34,998 bases of DNA from CAZAGD01 sp049699975 (GTDB lineage: Bacteria; Desulfobacterota; SM23-61), in the NCBI GenBank assembly GCA_049699975.1, contig JBNAWB010000010.1, positions 1-34,998 on the forward strand, in the 5' to 3' direction. A model generated the notes under the pieces. The model was not told the DNA's origin. It ran no database searches and saw nothing but the letters and a program-made list of their open reading frames with translations. Made by a program: the position numbers and the translations under genes. Positions within the stretch are counted from its first letter, which is position 1. Each line of letters starts with the position of its first letter. This document shows positions 24,350-33,712 of this stretch, one piece after another.

Positions 24350-24499
24350 ATTATTAATGAGAGCAAATTATGCTTTACATCATAATCTAAGGATTACTGA
24401 TAGAAGTCCAGCCACGAGGCAATCTTAAAGCGAGATGGCCACGCCCTTCGGGCTCGCCATGACAAAGCATGTAAAATGTATAATGCTCTCATTAATAAT
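24350..24499. repeat. 150-bp MITE-like element with 16-bp terminal inverted repeats
   Basis: The left end ATTATTAATGAGAGCA (24350-24365) is the exact complement of the right end TGCTCTCATTAATAAT (24484-24499), and the pairing continues imperfectly inward (TTATGCTTTACAT against ATGTAAAATGTATAA). The centre has a GC-rich nested hairpin ATGGC-CAC-GCCC-TTC-GGGC-TC-GCCAT (about 24435-24460). Central sequences of this style are seen as dispersed intergenic repeats in many bacterial genomes. It contains no ORF. Confidence 0.65.
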
Positions 24500-24526
24500 T
24501 ATATTGGAGGCAGAAAGGAAAATTAA

Positions 24527-25039
24527 ATGAATTTAGTTATCGAAAAAATGAAGCCTGCAGACTGGCCCAGGGTTCGGCAAATATATCTGGAAGGGATAAA
24601 CACTGGGCATGCTACTTTCGAGGCGGAGGTACCCGATTGGCCAGAGTGGGACGCCCATCATTTAAGAGAACCTCGCTTAGTAGCCATAATAAACCACGAG
24701 TTAGCTGGATGGGCAGCCTTAAGACCTGTCTCTGCCCGGAAAGTTTATGCGGGCGTGGCCGAGGTAAGTATTTACATAGGCGAAGATTATCGAGGACAGG
24801 GCATCGGTTCTGCTCTTTTAAATGCTCTTATTGTGGCTTCCGAACAAGAGGGGATATGGACCTTACAAGCGGGCATCTTTCCTGAAAATCAAGCCAGCAT
24901 AAATCTACACTTGCAACATGGGTTTCAAATCCTTGGGCGAAGAAAACAAATAGGAAAGATGACTTTTGGAGAACTCGCGGGAGTTTGGCGGGATGTTATT
25001 CTGCTGGAAAGACGAAGTAAGTTAGTCGGCATCGATTAA
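24527..25039 (+). CDS. GNAT acetyltransferase, phosphinothricin/MnaT-like
   Basis: A 170-residue protein. The start IEKMKPADWPRVRQIYLEGI, followed by NTGHATFEAEVPDWPEWD, is characteristic of the phosphinothricin and L-amino-acid N-acyltransferase group. The acetyl-CoA motif is VSIYIGEDYRGQGIGSALL, and NLHLQHGFQILGRRKQIG closes the domain. It probably acetylates an amino acid or analogue. GGAGG lies about 15 nt upstream and AAAGGAA closer to the ATG. It is followed by the HD-domain gene after 24 bp. Confidence 0.92.
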   Translation: MNLVIEKMKPADWPRVRQIYLEGINTGHATFEAEVPDWPEWDAHHLREPRLVAIINHELAGWAALRPVSARKVYAGVAEVSIYIGEDYRGQGIGSALLNALIVASEQEGIWTLQAGIFPENQASINLHLQHGFQILGRRKQIGKMTFGELAGVWRDVILLERRSKLVGID

Positions 25040-25063
25040 AAAATATTATAAGGAGGAAAAATA

Positions 25064-25639
25064 ATGGAAAAAATTAGGCCTACTCGCGAAGAAGCTTTGC
25101 AACTCTTGCATGAATACAATAGCAGTGAAAGCTTAAGAAAACACGCCTACGCCGTGGAAGGAGTAATGCGCTATATAGCGCGCAAGAGGGGAGAAGATGA
25201 AGAGAAATGGGGCATCATTGGCTTAATCCATGATTTAGATTATGAAAAGTTTCCTGACCAGCACTGCCAAAAAACAGGAGAAATTTTAAGAGCGCATAAC
25301 TGGCCCGAAGAGTATATAAGAGCGGCCGTCTCCCACGGCTGGGGCATCTGTTCGCCAGTAGAACCAATCTCTGATTTGGAAAAATTCTTGTATGCTATAG
25401 ATGAACTCACCGGGTTGGTGGTTACTACTGCTTTAGTACGTCCTTCTAAAAGCGTGCACGATGTGACTGTGAAATCCGTAAAGAATAAGTGGAAGGATAA
25501 AAGGTTTGCCGCTGGCGTTGATCGTTCCCTAATTGAAAAAGGAGCGGCCATGCTTCAGGTGAGCCTGGAGGAACTTATCGAAGACACGATTCGCGGGATG
25601 CAAGAAGTAGCTCCGGCTATTGGTCTGGCAGGAAGCTGA
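25064..25639 (+). CDS. HD-domain hydrolase
   Basis: A 191-residue protein with a complete HD set: His27 in LRKHAYAVEGVMRY, His56-Asp57 in IGLIHDLDYEKFPDQH, His91 in AAVSHGWG, and Asp113 in YAIDELTG. This indicates a metal-dependent phosphohydrolase; the substrate is unknown. AAGGAGG precedes the ATG. It is probably co-transcribed with the upstream acetyltransferase. Its stop codon falls inside the left end of the repeat element at 25636. Confidence 0.9.
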   Translation: MEKIRPTREEALQLLHEYNSSESLRKHAYAVEGVMRYIARKRGEDEEKWGIIGLIHDLDYEKFPDQHCQKTGEILRAHNWPEEYIRAAVSHGWGICSPVEPISDLEKFLYAIDELTGLVVTTALVRPSKSVHDVTVKSVKNKWKDKRFAAGVDRSLIEKGAAMLQVSLEELIEDTIRGMQEVAPAIGLAGS

Positions 25640-25735
25640 CCGGCGATCGCTTCTTAAATTCCCGCTTAATTCAAGTGGAAGGGGGAGCTGCCTATTCCCT
25701 GCTGATGAGCAATATTAAAACTGTTAGACAGTCAG
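25636..25735. repeat. Short copy of the fold-back element
   Basis: It begins CTGACCGGCGATC and continues TTAAATTCCCGCTTAATTCA, and it ends ATTAAAACTGTTAGACAGTCAG. Both ends match the element at 19854-20148, whose last 22 bases differ by one base. The middle is about 195 bp shorter. The left end overlaps the last codons of the HD gene. Confidence 0.55.
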
Positions 25736-25746
25736 GGCAGGAGTGA

Positions 25747-25794
25747 CTTGACAAAGAGGAAAGAATGATTATTTTTTATGCAGAAGTTGTCAAG
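25747..25794 (+). promoter_or_regulatory. Putative hsp20 promoter with inverted-repeat operator
   Basis: TTGACA (25748-25753), a 16-bp spacer and TATTTT (25770-25775) form a plausible promoter. CTTGACAA (25747-25754), which overlaps the -35 box, is the exact complement of TTGTCAAG (25787-25794). A repressor or a stem in the transcript could use this pair. Confidence 0.4.
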
Positions 25795-25827
25795 ATTAAT
25801 CAATAATGAAGAAAGGAGGTAGGGAAT

Positions 25828-26298
25828 ATGGCCGGCAAACTTGCTCCTTGGAGACCATTTAGAGAATTATCCCCCTTTAGAGAATTTGAAAGAATGCGTC
25901 GAGAGATGGATCGCATTTGGGATACCTTCTTTGAAGGGGGGCTGCGCAAAAGGACAGAAGAGGAATTAGAATGGTACCCAGTCTTCGATGTCTCGGAGAC
26001 TAAGAACGATATCATCGTCAAAGCAGAAGTCCCCGGCATGGATCCCAAAGATATCGACATCTCTCTGGCTAACGGAGTGCTCACTATAAAGGGGGAAAAG
26101 AAACAAGAGAAAGAAGAAAAGGACGAAAACTACCACCTGATCGAAAGAAGCTATGGCACCTTTACGCGCTCTATCCAACTTCCTAAAGAAGTGCAAGAAG
26201 AGAATATCAAAGCCTCTTATAAAAACGGCGTCTTGAAGATCACTCTCCCGAAATCTGAAGAGGCCAAGAAGAAAGAAATAAAGATTCAGGTGGAGTAA
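25828..26298 (+). CDS. Hsp20/alpha-crystallin small heat-shock protein
   Basis: A 156-residue protein. The N-terminus contains SPFREFERMRREMDRIWDTF. The alpha-crystallin domain runs from WYPVFDVSETKNDIIVKAEV through MDPKDIDISLANGVLTIKGE and SYGTFTRSIQLPKEV to YKNGVLKITLPKSEEAKKKE. It is an ATP-independent holdase for unfolding proteins. The AAAGGAGG ribosome-binding site is strong. It is a single-gene unit between the promoter at 25747 and the terminator at 26323. Confidence 0.96.
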   Translation: MAGKLAPWRPFRELSPFREFERMRREMDRIWDTFFEGGLRKRTEEELEWYPVFDVSETKNDIIVKAEVPGMDPKDIDISLANGVLTIKGEKKQEKEEKDENYHLIERSYGTFTRSIQLPKEVQEENIKASYKNGVLKITLPKSEEAKKKEIKIQVE

Positions 26299-26322
26299 GT
26301 AGTCCGTAAACAATCACCCAAT

Positions 26323-26347
26323 AGGCGTCCGTAGGGACGCCTTTTTT
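26323..26347 (+). terminator. Rho-independent terminator of hsp20
   Basis: The stem AGGCGTCC/GGACGCCT closes a GTAG loop and is followed by a run of T (26342-26347). It lies 25 bp after the hsp20 stop. Confidence 0.9.
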
Positions 26348-26411
26348 ATTTCTGCAGAAATTTAGCCCAAATTTTTTACCGAGCTGGCTAAATTTAATGT
26401 ATGATAAGCTT

Positions 26412-26864
26412 ATGAAGGCCAGGTTTAAATATTTTATCTTCCTTATCTTCCTTATTTTACCTGCTTGCCTCACCAGGTTCATAGAGCAACCTTCTTTCTC
26501 TTTGCAAGAAATTGAACTGCACAGCCTATCTTGGCCAAAATTAGATTTAATTTTAACCTGGGAGGTACGCAATCCAAATAATTTTGACTTAAAACTCCGG
26601 GGGATGGAATACGCGCTTTATTTCCAAGATCAAAAAGTAGGGCAAGGACAGTTACCTAAAGAAATTTTAATTAGCAAATCTTCAGCTACCAAAGTTTCCC
26701 TTCCCCTCAGCGTAGAAATAAAGAATCTCTCTGATCCTTTACGTTTTCTCCTCACCGGGCGGGATATTCCTTACAAAATTGAGGGCATAGCAATTTTAAA
26801 GACCGCTTTCGGGAATACCACTATTCCTTTTGCTAAAGCTGGAGAAGTCAAAATTAGGAAATGA
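26412..26864 (+). CDS. LEA14-like (WHy-domain) lipoprotein
   Basis: A 150-residue protein. The signal peptide MKARFKYFIFLIFLILPAC ends in a lipobox with the cysteine at residue 19. The rest is a WHy/LEA type 2 domain: WPKLDLILTWEVRNPNNFDL, YALYFQDQKVGQG, and SLPLSVEIKNLSDPLRFLL. It is probably a membrane-anchored periplasmic protein; LEA14-like proteins are linked to stress or envelope functions, but the role here is unknown. The start is uncertain: an ATG at 26397 would add five residues before the signal peptide, and neither has a good ribosome-binding site. It ends 18 bp from the convergent ftsY gene. Confidence 0.82.
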   Translation: MKARFKYFIFLIFLILPACLTRFIEQPSFSLQEIELHSLSWPKLDLILTWEVRNPNNFDLKLRGMEYALYFQDQKVGQGQLPKEILISKSSATKVSLPLSVEIKNLSDPLRFLLTGRDIPYKIEGIAILKTAFGNTTIPFAKAGEVKIRK

Positions 26865-26882
26865 TCAAGGGGAACGGCCAAC

Positions 26883-27806
26883 CTAAAAAAGGGCTTCCAC
26901 AAATTCCCGCGCGTTGAATTCCCGCAGATCATCCAATTTTTCCCCAATGCCAATATAACGTAAAGGGATTTTGAATTCGGCGGAGATAGCGATCAGAATC
27001 CCTCCTTTAGCTGTACCATCCAATTTGGTCAGGGCGATGCCTGTCACTCCGATAGCTTCATTAAACATCTTGGCCTGATTTATGGAATTCTGTCCGGTGG
27101 TGGCATCTAAAACTAAAAGAACTTCATGGGGCGCTCCCGGAATTTGCCGGCTAATAACTCGCTTCACTTTCTTCAGCTCTTCCATTAGATTTACTTTAGT
27201 ATGCAAACGGCCGGCAGTATCTATGATGACCACATCAACGTGCCGCGTTTGGGCTGCTTGGAGAGCATCGAAGACTACTGCCGAAGGGTCGGAACCACTC
27301 TTTTGCTTAATCACCTCACAACCTACCCTCTGCCCCCATATCTCCAACTGTTCAATAGCGGCCGCTCGAAACGTATCTGCCGCCACCAAAAGGACGGATT
27401 TCCCTTGACTTTTAAACTTTTGCGCCATCTTGCCAATAGTGGTCGTCTTGCCCGTGCCGTTGACGCCAATAACCATGATCACGAAGGGAGCGGCCTGGGA
27501 AATATCTAAAGGCTTTTCTTGCTGGCTAAGGATTTGCCACATCTGTTCTTTTAAATTTTTCTTTAAAAGATCAGCATCTTCCAATTCCTTCCGCTGAACT
27601 TTTACCGTCACATTGCGCAAAAGCTCTTGGGTGGTTTTTACTCCGAGATCACTAGTAATTAAAACCTCTTCTAGCTCCGCCAGTAGAGCCTCGTCAATCT
27701 TCCTTTTACCCGCGATTAATTGATCAATACGTTCAACTAATCCCTGCCTGGTTTTAAAAAGACCTTCTTTTAATCGTTGAAAAAATCCCTTTTTCTCTTC
27801 GGCCAT
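26883..27806 (-). CDS. ftsY: Signal recognition particle receptor FtsY
   Basis: A 307-residue SRP-type GTPase. An N domain covers about 1-100, and the G domain has P-loop GVNGTGKT (114-121), DTAGR (196-200) and TKLDGTAKGG (260-269). The GIGEKLDDLREFNAREFVEA end is typical. It lacks the long acidic N-terminal domain of enterobacterial FtsY, as in many other bacteria. With the signal recognition particle it directs nascent membrane proteins to the translocon. It starts 35 bp after smc, a common gene pair. Confidence 0.97.
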   Translation of the reverse strand: MAEEKKGFFQRLKEGLFKTRQGLVERIDQLIAGKRKIDEALLAELEEVLITSDLGVKTTQELLRNVTVKVQRKELEDADLLKKNLKEQMWQILSQQEKPLDISQAAPFVIMVIGVNGTGKTTTIGKMAQKFKSQGKSVLLVAADTFRAAAIEQLEIWGQRVGCEVIKQKSGSDPSAVVFDALQAAQTRHVDVVIIDTAGRLHTKVNLMEELKKVKRVISRQIPGAPHEVLLVLDATTGQNSINQAKMFNEAIGVTGIALTKLDGTAKGGILIAISAEFKIPLRYIGIGEKLDDLREFNAREFVEALF

Positions 27807-27841
27807 TATAAATTCCCTATCCGCAGATAGTTTTTAAACCT

Positions 27842-30800
27842 TCAATTGAGTTTCACCGAAACAAGCTTAGAAACACCTGCTTCTTCCATAGTAACCCCAT
27901 AAAGGGTATCAGCCAACTCCATCGTCCGCTTGTTATGGGTCACCAAAATGATCTGATATTGCTGAGCCAGATCTTTGATCAATTTATTAAACCGTCCGAT
28001 ATTAGCATCGTCTAGAGGTGAATCAACTTCATCTAACAGACAAAAGGGGCTGGGATTGATCAAAAAGAGGGCGAAGATCAAGGCTATAGCTGTTAAAGCT
28101 TTTTCTCCCCCGGAGAGAAGGGAGATATTCTGCAATCTCTTTCCCGGCGGCTGAGCAATTATTTCCACTCCGGTCTCTAATAAATTAGTTTCGTCTACCA
28201 AAACCAACTCTGCTCGCCCACCGCGGAAGAGGGTCGTAAAAATTTCTTTGAACTTCTCATTTACTTTTTGAAAAGTCTCCGCAAATCTTTGGCGCGAGGT
28301 ACGATTTATCTTTTTTATTGCTTGATTTAAAGATTCCAAGGATTGCTTTAAATCTGCTTCTTGCTCGGTAAGAAAATCCAAGCGCGCCTTACTTTCGGCA
28401 AATTCCTGAATCGCCAATAGATTTACCTCGCCCATGGCCTCCATTAGCGATTTTAGTTCCTGCATCCGCGTTTCTATTTGCGGCGCAAAATAATCCTCCC
28501 CTTCCTCGAGGGGGGGCAGCGAATTTAAATCCACCCTAAACTTCTCCTCGCCCGTCAAAAGAAGGTGTTTTATTTGCAGATCAATTTCCATAAGCTGCAT
28601 AGACAGATCATTCTTCTTATCCCGCAGAATTTGAAGTTCCTGCCTTTTTTCTTTCCACTGGTTTTCCTCTTCGGCGAGTTTCTCCCTCGCCGAAGCCAAG
28701 TCTTCTTGCCTCCTGGCAGCCAAAGCGCGAATTTTTTGCAGATTGCTTAATGTCTCTTGCACTGCCGATTCCGCCTGTTTTCTTCTTTCGCGGGCTGCTT
28801 CTTGTTTAACTATACAGTCTGCAATCTCATCTTTTTTACCTTCCAGAAGGCTCTGGATCTCCTGCCGGGTATTCTTAAGGCGCCTTAAATTTTGGTCTAA
28901 GTTTTGTTTCTTTTCTTGTTGCGCCCCTAAGGCCACTTTCGCCCCGGTAAGTTCGTTATTTATCCGCTCAATCTCTTCTCTTAAAATTTGCCAGTCTTGC
29001 TCTACTTTTTTTATCTCTTCTTCTTTATCCTTTTTCCTAATTTCACCTTCCTTTAGCTCATTTTCTGTTACCCTCATCTCTTCTTGATAATGCTCTATCT
29101 CCTCGGCCAGTTGTTTTTCTTCTAATTGGAGGACTTCGATTTCTTGCCGAAGGCGCGTCTTCTCTATCTGATATTGATCCAGCTCCTTGCTTTGCTTAAC
29201 CATCTCTAATTCTTGTTGATGCAGCAGACGGTCAATTTCGGCCAAGGCTTCTTGCTCATCCTTGTCTTTCTTCTTTAAATTCTCCAAATCTTTTTCCAAT
29301 TGACCAATCTCTTGAGTTAAATTCTCAGTACTCCGCGTCAATTCCCTTATCTCTCTTTTACGATGGAAAGTACCCGTCTGTTTCTGTTCTTTAGGTCCGC
29401 CAGTAATTATTCCAGAAGGGTAGAGGATTTCTCCTTCGTAAGTTACTAAGATTTTCCATAAGGAGTCGCGATGCCAAAGCTCTAAAGCCTTCGTTAAATT
29501 AGGCACTACCCAAATATCATCTAAGAGATAGTGAATTAAAGGAGCAAACTCTTCTTTTACCCGCACTAAGTTAAGGATAGGAATTATCCCTTCCTCAGGT
29601 AGGATGGCCGGGGATGGATAAGGTTTAGGCTTGAGTTGGAGAGGGATAAAAGTGCACCGTCCAGAATTGTTGGTCTTTAAGTAATCAATCGCTTTCAGAC
29701 TTTCCTGATGGTTGGCGACAATAAAATTTTGGAGACGCTCACTAAGGACCATCTCCACTAAATTCTCATAGCGCGGTTCTGTCTCAATAATATCTTCCAC
29801 CAGCCCTAAGATACCGTTGGAAACGACTTCCTCAGCTTGCTTTTTTAACAAGATAGCGCGAACGCCCTCCTGGTATCCTTCAAAATTCCTTTGTAATTCT
29901 ATAAGAGAATGCAAGCGCGAGCTCTCGCGATGCAGTCTTTCTTTTTTCTCGGCCAAATACTGTTGCTTTGCTCTTAAAACCTCTTGTCCATGGTTGATCT
30001 CCAAAATTTTTTGATTTCTCAACTCTTCTAATTGACAGCGCCGATTTTTCTGGTCGGATAAATCTTGCGCTATTTGGGATAGAACACTCTCCATCCCTAG
30101 GAGTTTCTTTTGGGTTTCTTCTTGTTGGCGAATGGTCTTCTGGCGTCGCCAAGAGGCTTCTTCTCTTCTTTTTTGCAATTCTAAAAGGTGGTTTTTAAAA
30201 TGGGCCAATTGGGTGAGGTGCTCAATTAAGCTATTTTTCGCTTGCAGAATTTTCTTTTCAAATTCGGCGTATTTAATTTTCTTTTCTTGCAGAATCTCTT
30301 CTTGCTCTTTTAAAAATGCAGATGAATTAGTAATTTTTTCCGCCAGGTTTTTGCTTTCTGCTTCTAAAGTGCTAATTTCTTTTTCGCTCTCTTCTTGCTG
30401 GCGCTGAAGTTTGCTTATCTCTTCTTGAGCTCTGGCCACTTGCTTCTGAAGATTTCCTTCTTCCTGCAGGGCCAATTCAATGGTTGTTTCCCAGTCTTTT
30501 AAAGCTTTTTCTTTAGCCATTAAATCTTTTTGATAGGCAGCTAATTCCTGTTCGCTTTCCAGGAGGTTAAGTTTAATTTTTTCCAGAGCTACCTCCAGAG
30601 CTGCTATCGCGGCATTAATTTTGGATTCCTCATCTTGGTTTCTCTCTAAGATTAATTGCGCCTCTTCCCTTTGCGCCCGCAAACGCTGATACTTTTGCCG
30701 TATTTGGCCGAGTTCTAAAGAACGCATTTCTTCTCTGTATTCTTTATAACGCTCAGCTTTTTTAGCCTGCCGGTTCAAAGAATTTAGCTGACGCCTGATT

Positions 30801-31399
30801 TCGCCAATCACATCTTGCAGACGGAGGAGATTTTGCTGCGTGGCTTCCATCTTCCTTAGGGCCGCATTTTTGCGGTCTTTATATTTAGTAATACCGGCAG
30901 CTTCTTCAATGAGCACCCGGCGCTCTTCAGGTTTGGCATTAATGACAAAATCTATTTTCCCTTGTTCTACTATGGAATAGGCCCGGTGCCCGATCCCTGT
31001 GCCCATAAATAAATCGATAATATCTTTGAGGCGGCAGGGAACTTTATTTATATAATATTCACTTTCTCCAGAACGAAAAAGGCGGCGACTTATGGATATT
31101 TCCGTAAAACCCGGATAAGCAGGATGAGGGTGTCCATTCTCGGAAGAAAAAGTTAAAGTGACTTCGGCCATGCCCAAAGGCTTCTTATTTTCGCTTCCAT
31201 TAAAAATTACATCTTCCATGGATTTCCCACGTAATTGTTTGGCACTCTGCTCTCCCAAAGCCCAACGGATAGCATCTACCACATTTGATTTGCCGCACCC
31301 ATTGGGACCAACAATCGCGGTTACTCCGGGCGGAAAACCAATCTCGATTTTATCTGAAAAGGATTTGAAACCCGCCACCTCTATCTTTTTTATGCGCAT
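27842..31399 (-). CDS. smc: Chromosome segregation ATPase SMC
   Basis: A 1185-residue protein. The N-terminal Walker A is GPNGCGKS (31-38), and two long coiled coils flank a hinge at around 520-660 (GILGLVEDIIETEPRYENLV, LQNFIVANHQ, ITGGPKEQ). The C-terminal ABC signature is LLSGGEKALTAIALI and the Walker B is FCLLDEVDSPLDDANI. It condenses and organises the chromosome with ScpAB. The ATG at 31399 has GAGAGGT 4 nt upstream and is preferred to a GTG two codons earlier. Full length and intact. Confidence 0.98.
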   Translation of the reverse strand: MRIKKIEVAGFKSFSDKIEIGFPPGVTAIVGPNGCGKSNVVDAIRWALGEQSAKQLRGKSMEDVIFNGSENKKPLGMAEVTLTFSSENGHPHPAYPGFTEISISRRLFRSGESEYYINKVPCRLKDIIDLFMGTGIGHRAYSIVEQGKIDFVINAKPEERRVLIEEAAGITKYKDRKNAALRKMEATQQNLLRLQDVIGEIRRQLNSLNRQAKKAERYKEYREEMRSLELGQIRQKYQRLRAQREEAQLILERNQDEESKINAAIAALEVALEKIKLNLLESEQELAAYQKDLMAKEKALKDWETTIELALQEEGNLQKQVARAQEEISKLQRQQEESEKEISTLEAESKNLAEKITNSSAFLKEQEEILQEKKIKYAEFEKKILQAKNSLIEHLTQLAHFKNHLLELQKRREEASWRRQKTIRQQEETQKKLLGMESVLSQIAQDLSDQKNRRCQLEELRNQKILEINHGQEVLRAKQQYLAEKKERLHRESSRLHSLIELQRNFEGYQEGVRAILLKKQAEEVVSNGILGLVEDIIETEPRYENLVEMVLSERLQNFIVANHQESLKAIDYLKTNNSGRCTFIPLQLKPKPYPSPAILPEEGIIPILNLVRVKEEFAPLIHYLLDDIWVVPNLTKALELWHRDSLWKILVTYEGEILYPSGIITGGPKEQKQTGTFHRKREIRELTRSTENLTQEIGQLEKDLENLKKKDKDEQEALAEIDRLLHQQELEMVKQSKELDQYQIEKTRLRQEIEVLQLEEKQLAEEIEHYQEEMRVTENELKEGEIRKKDKEEEIKKVEQDWQILREEIERINNELTGAKVALGAQQEKKQNLDQNLRRLKNTRQEIQSLLEGKKDEIADCIVKQEAARERRKQAESAVQETLSNLQKIRALAARRQEDLASAREKLAEEENQWKEKRQELQILRDKKNDLSMQLMEIDLQIKHLLLTGEEKFRVDLNSLPPLEEGEDYFAPQIETRMQELKSLMEAMGEVNLLAIQEFAESKARLDFLTEQEADLKQSLESLNQAIKKINRTSRQRFAETFQKVNEKFKEIFTTLFRGGRAELVLVDETNLLETGVEIIAQPPGKRLQNISLLSGGEKALTAIALIFALFLINPSPFCLLDEVDSPLDDANIGRFNKLIKDLAQQYQIILVTHNKRTMELADTLYGVTMEEAGVSKLVSVKLN

Positions 31400-31590
31400 G
31401 GTCACCTCTCAAAAGACCATTAATTTCCATTTGTTAGCCAAATAAGCTTTGACCCCTAATTAGTGCCCATTTTAACAACTTAGATAATTTTTGTAAAGAT
31501 AAAAGTACAACTAAATGTATATTTCCTTCTTTAAGCCACAATATGTTGTGGAGAGGAAAAGACTACGCGGAAAAATATGGATTTGCTTAG

Positions 31591-33657
31591 TTAATTTGTA
31601 GAAATACGGGAAAAATCACCAATTCTAAAAAAGAGCTGGGAAATATTTGCTAACAAGGCGAGTCTATTCGCTTTTATAGCCTCATTATCGGCCATGACTA
31701 ATACGCTGTCAAAAAATTCATCCACCGGCTGGCGAAGCTTGGCCAGTTCTCTTAAAGCGCTGGGATAATCTTTTTGCGAAATCTTTTCTGCAGCTTTGAT
31801 TTTTCTTATTTGATAAGCTTCAAACAAAGCTTGTTCGCGCGGGTGTTCAAATTTCTCTGGATCTACTTTTCCTGGCCTATAACCACTGGAAATATTAACC
31901 ACTCTTTTAAAAGCAATAGCTAATGATTCAAAATCTGGAACTTTTTTAAATTCGTGCAGGGCCTGAGCTCTGGCCTGAAGATCGACGAGGTCGTCAAAAC
32001 CCGCCGCTAATGCCGCTTCCACAGCATCGGGAGCTAATTCTTTCGTTAAAAGAATATTCTGTACTCTCCCTTTGAAAAACTCCAAAACTTCGCTTTTAAC
32101 TGTTTGGAGGGGACGCTCGATCTTTTCGGCCAATAAATTCAAGCATTGGTCTATGAGGGCGGAAAGAGACAGGGTGTAATTTTTATCTAAGATAATGTTA
32201 ATTATGCCTATTGTTTGTCGCCGCAAGGCGTAGGGGTCGGCTGTCCCCGTGGGTATTAAACCTACACCAAAGCATCCTACAATGGTATCTAATTTATCAG
32301 CTATACTAAGGATCGCTCCGGCAGCAGATTTGGGCAAAGGACCTCCGGCGGTCTGGGGCAAATAATGTTCATAGATGGCCAAGGCCACTTCTTCTTTTTC
32401 TCCAGCAAGTTTCGCGTAAATACCCCCCATAATTCCTTGGAGATTGGGAAACTCTCCGACCATACCCGTAATTAAATCTCCTTTACACAACAAAGCTGCC
32501 CTATGGATGATCTCTTTCAGATCAGGCACAATCCGTTCTGCCAAGAAATCGGCCAACCGGCAAATGCGCATGACTTTCTCATAAGAAGTTCCTAATTTGG
32601 AATGATAAACTACCTTCTGCAAACCTTCTAAACGCTGGGCTAAACTTATTTTTTGGTCTTCTTCAAAAAAGAACCGGGCATCAGCCAGGCGCGCGCGGAG
32701 GACGCGCTCATTACCCCGGGCAACCACTGCTGGATCTTTGGGTTTTGTATTAGATACGGCGATAAAATAAGGGAGGAGATGCCCCTGCGCATCGACCACA
32801 GGAAAATATTTTTGATGCTCCCGCATCACACTTATCAAGACTTCCCGAGGCAGAGATAAGAATTCGGCCGCAAAACTACCCCGAATGGCTACGGGGTATT
32901 CGACTAAGTAATTAACCGTCTCTAAAAGTCCTTCATCCAGGAGAAGGTTGCCCGAAACCTCACTGGCGGCTTTATTGGCCTCCGTCAGGATCATTTCTTT
33001 ACGTTCTTCTGGATTTACGATGACGAAAGAATTTTTGAGTTTACGCAAATAGTCGCCAAGGTCTTTCACTTGAAATGACCCCGGAGCCATGAAGCGATGG
33101 CCCCGCGAAAGATTTCCTGAAGAAATATTCCCTATCTGGAAAGGGATGACTTGTCCATCAAAAAGGGCTAAAATCCAATGGATCGGACGAGCAAAGTAAA
33201 TGTCTAAATCCATCCAGCGCATAGACTTAGGAAAAGAAAGGGAAGAGATCAAGCGCGCCAGAATTGCGGGCAGAAGCGTAAATGTTTCTGCTCCTTCTTC
33301 TACTTTACGCACACACACATATTCCCCTTTTTCTTTGCTCACCACTTCCAACTGCTCTACAGGTACGCCCTGTCCGCGGGCAAAGCCCAAAGCTGCTTTG
33401 GTAGGTTGCCCCTTTTCATCGAAGGCGATGTGCTTGGCCGGGCCGATGACTTCGATCATCCGTTTTTCTTGAGTAGGGGCCACCCCAGTAGCTGCCAAAG
33501 CTAAACGCCGGGGCGTAGCCAGCGCTTTAATTTCTTTGCAATTGATGCGATTATTCTTAAATTCTGTCGCCAAAATTGTTTTCATCTCTTCTACCGCTTT
33601 AGGCAAATAGGAAGAGGGGATTTCTTCTGTGCCCACCTCGAATAAAAGTTCCGCCAT
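31591..33657 (-). CDS. glyS: Glycine-tRNA ligase beta subunit
   Basis: A 688-residue protein of normal GlyS length. ELLFEVGTEEIPSSYLPKA, LATPRRLALAATGV, YFPVVDAQGHLLPYFIAVSN and ARLADARFFFEEDQ are all family signatures. The C-terminal part is an anticodon-binding DALR-like domain. With GlyQ it forms the alpha2-beta2 enzyme that charges tRNA-Gly. AAGGAA precedes the ATG. It is the second gene of the glyQ-glyS operon, 55 bp after glyQ. Confidence 0.97.
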   Translation of the reverse strand: MAELLFEVGTEEIPSSYLPKAVEEMKTILATEFKNNRINCKEIKALATPRRLALAATGVAPTQEKRMIEVIGPAKHIAFDEKGQPTKAALGFARGQGVPVEQLEVVSKEKGEYVCVRKVEEGAETFTLLPAILARLISSLSFPKSMRWMDLDIYFARPIHWILALFDGQVIPFQIGNISSGNLSRGHRFMAPGSFQVKDLGDYLRKLKNSFVIVNPEERKEMILTEANKAASEVSGNLLLDEGLLETVNYLVEYPVAIRGSFAAEFLSLPREVLISVMREHQKYFPVVDAQGHLLPYFIAVSNTKPKDPAVVARGNERVLRARLADARFFFEEDQKISLAQRLEGLQKVVYHSKLGTSYEKVMRICRLADFLAERIVPDLKEIIHRAALLCKGDLITGMVGEFPNLQGIMGGIYAKLAGEKEEVALAIYEHYLPQTAGGPLPKSAAGAILSIADKLDTIVGCFGVGLIPTGTADPYALRRQTIGIINIILDKNYTLSLSALIDQCLNLLAEKIERPLQTVKSEVLEFFKGRVQNILLTKELAPDAVEAALAAGFDDLVDLQARAQALHEFKKVPDFESLAIAFKRVVNISSGYRPGKVDPEKFEHPREQALFEAYQIRKIKAAEKISQKDYPSALRELAKLRQPVDEFFDSVLVMADNEAIKANRLALLANISQLFFRIGDFSRISTN

Positions 33658-33712
33658 AAATAATTCCTTAAATGCTCAAAAATCTCTAAAAGTTTACAGC
33701 CTAATTTTTACT

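Larger units (their letters stand above)
24077..24526. other. 450-bp intergenic region between divergent GNAT genes
   Basis: The right third is a 150-bp inverted-repeat element (24350-24499). The left part contains a minus-strand ORF remnant (24131-24280). Promoters for both flanking genes are expected here but I could not assign them. Confidence 0.5.

Noticed and set aside
31536..31551. Hairpin CCACAATATGTTGTGG after glyS as a terminator
   Set aside because: The stem is only 6 bp and no T-run follows it on the minus strand.
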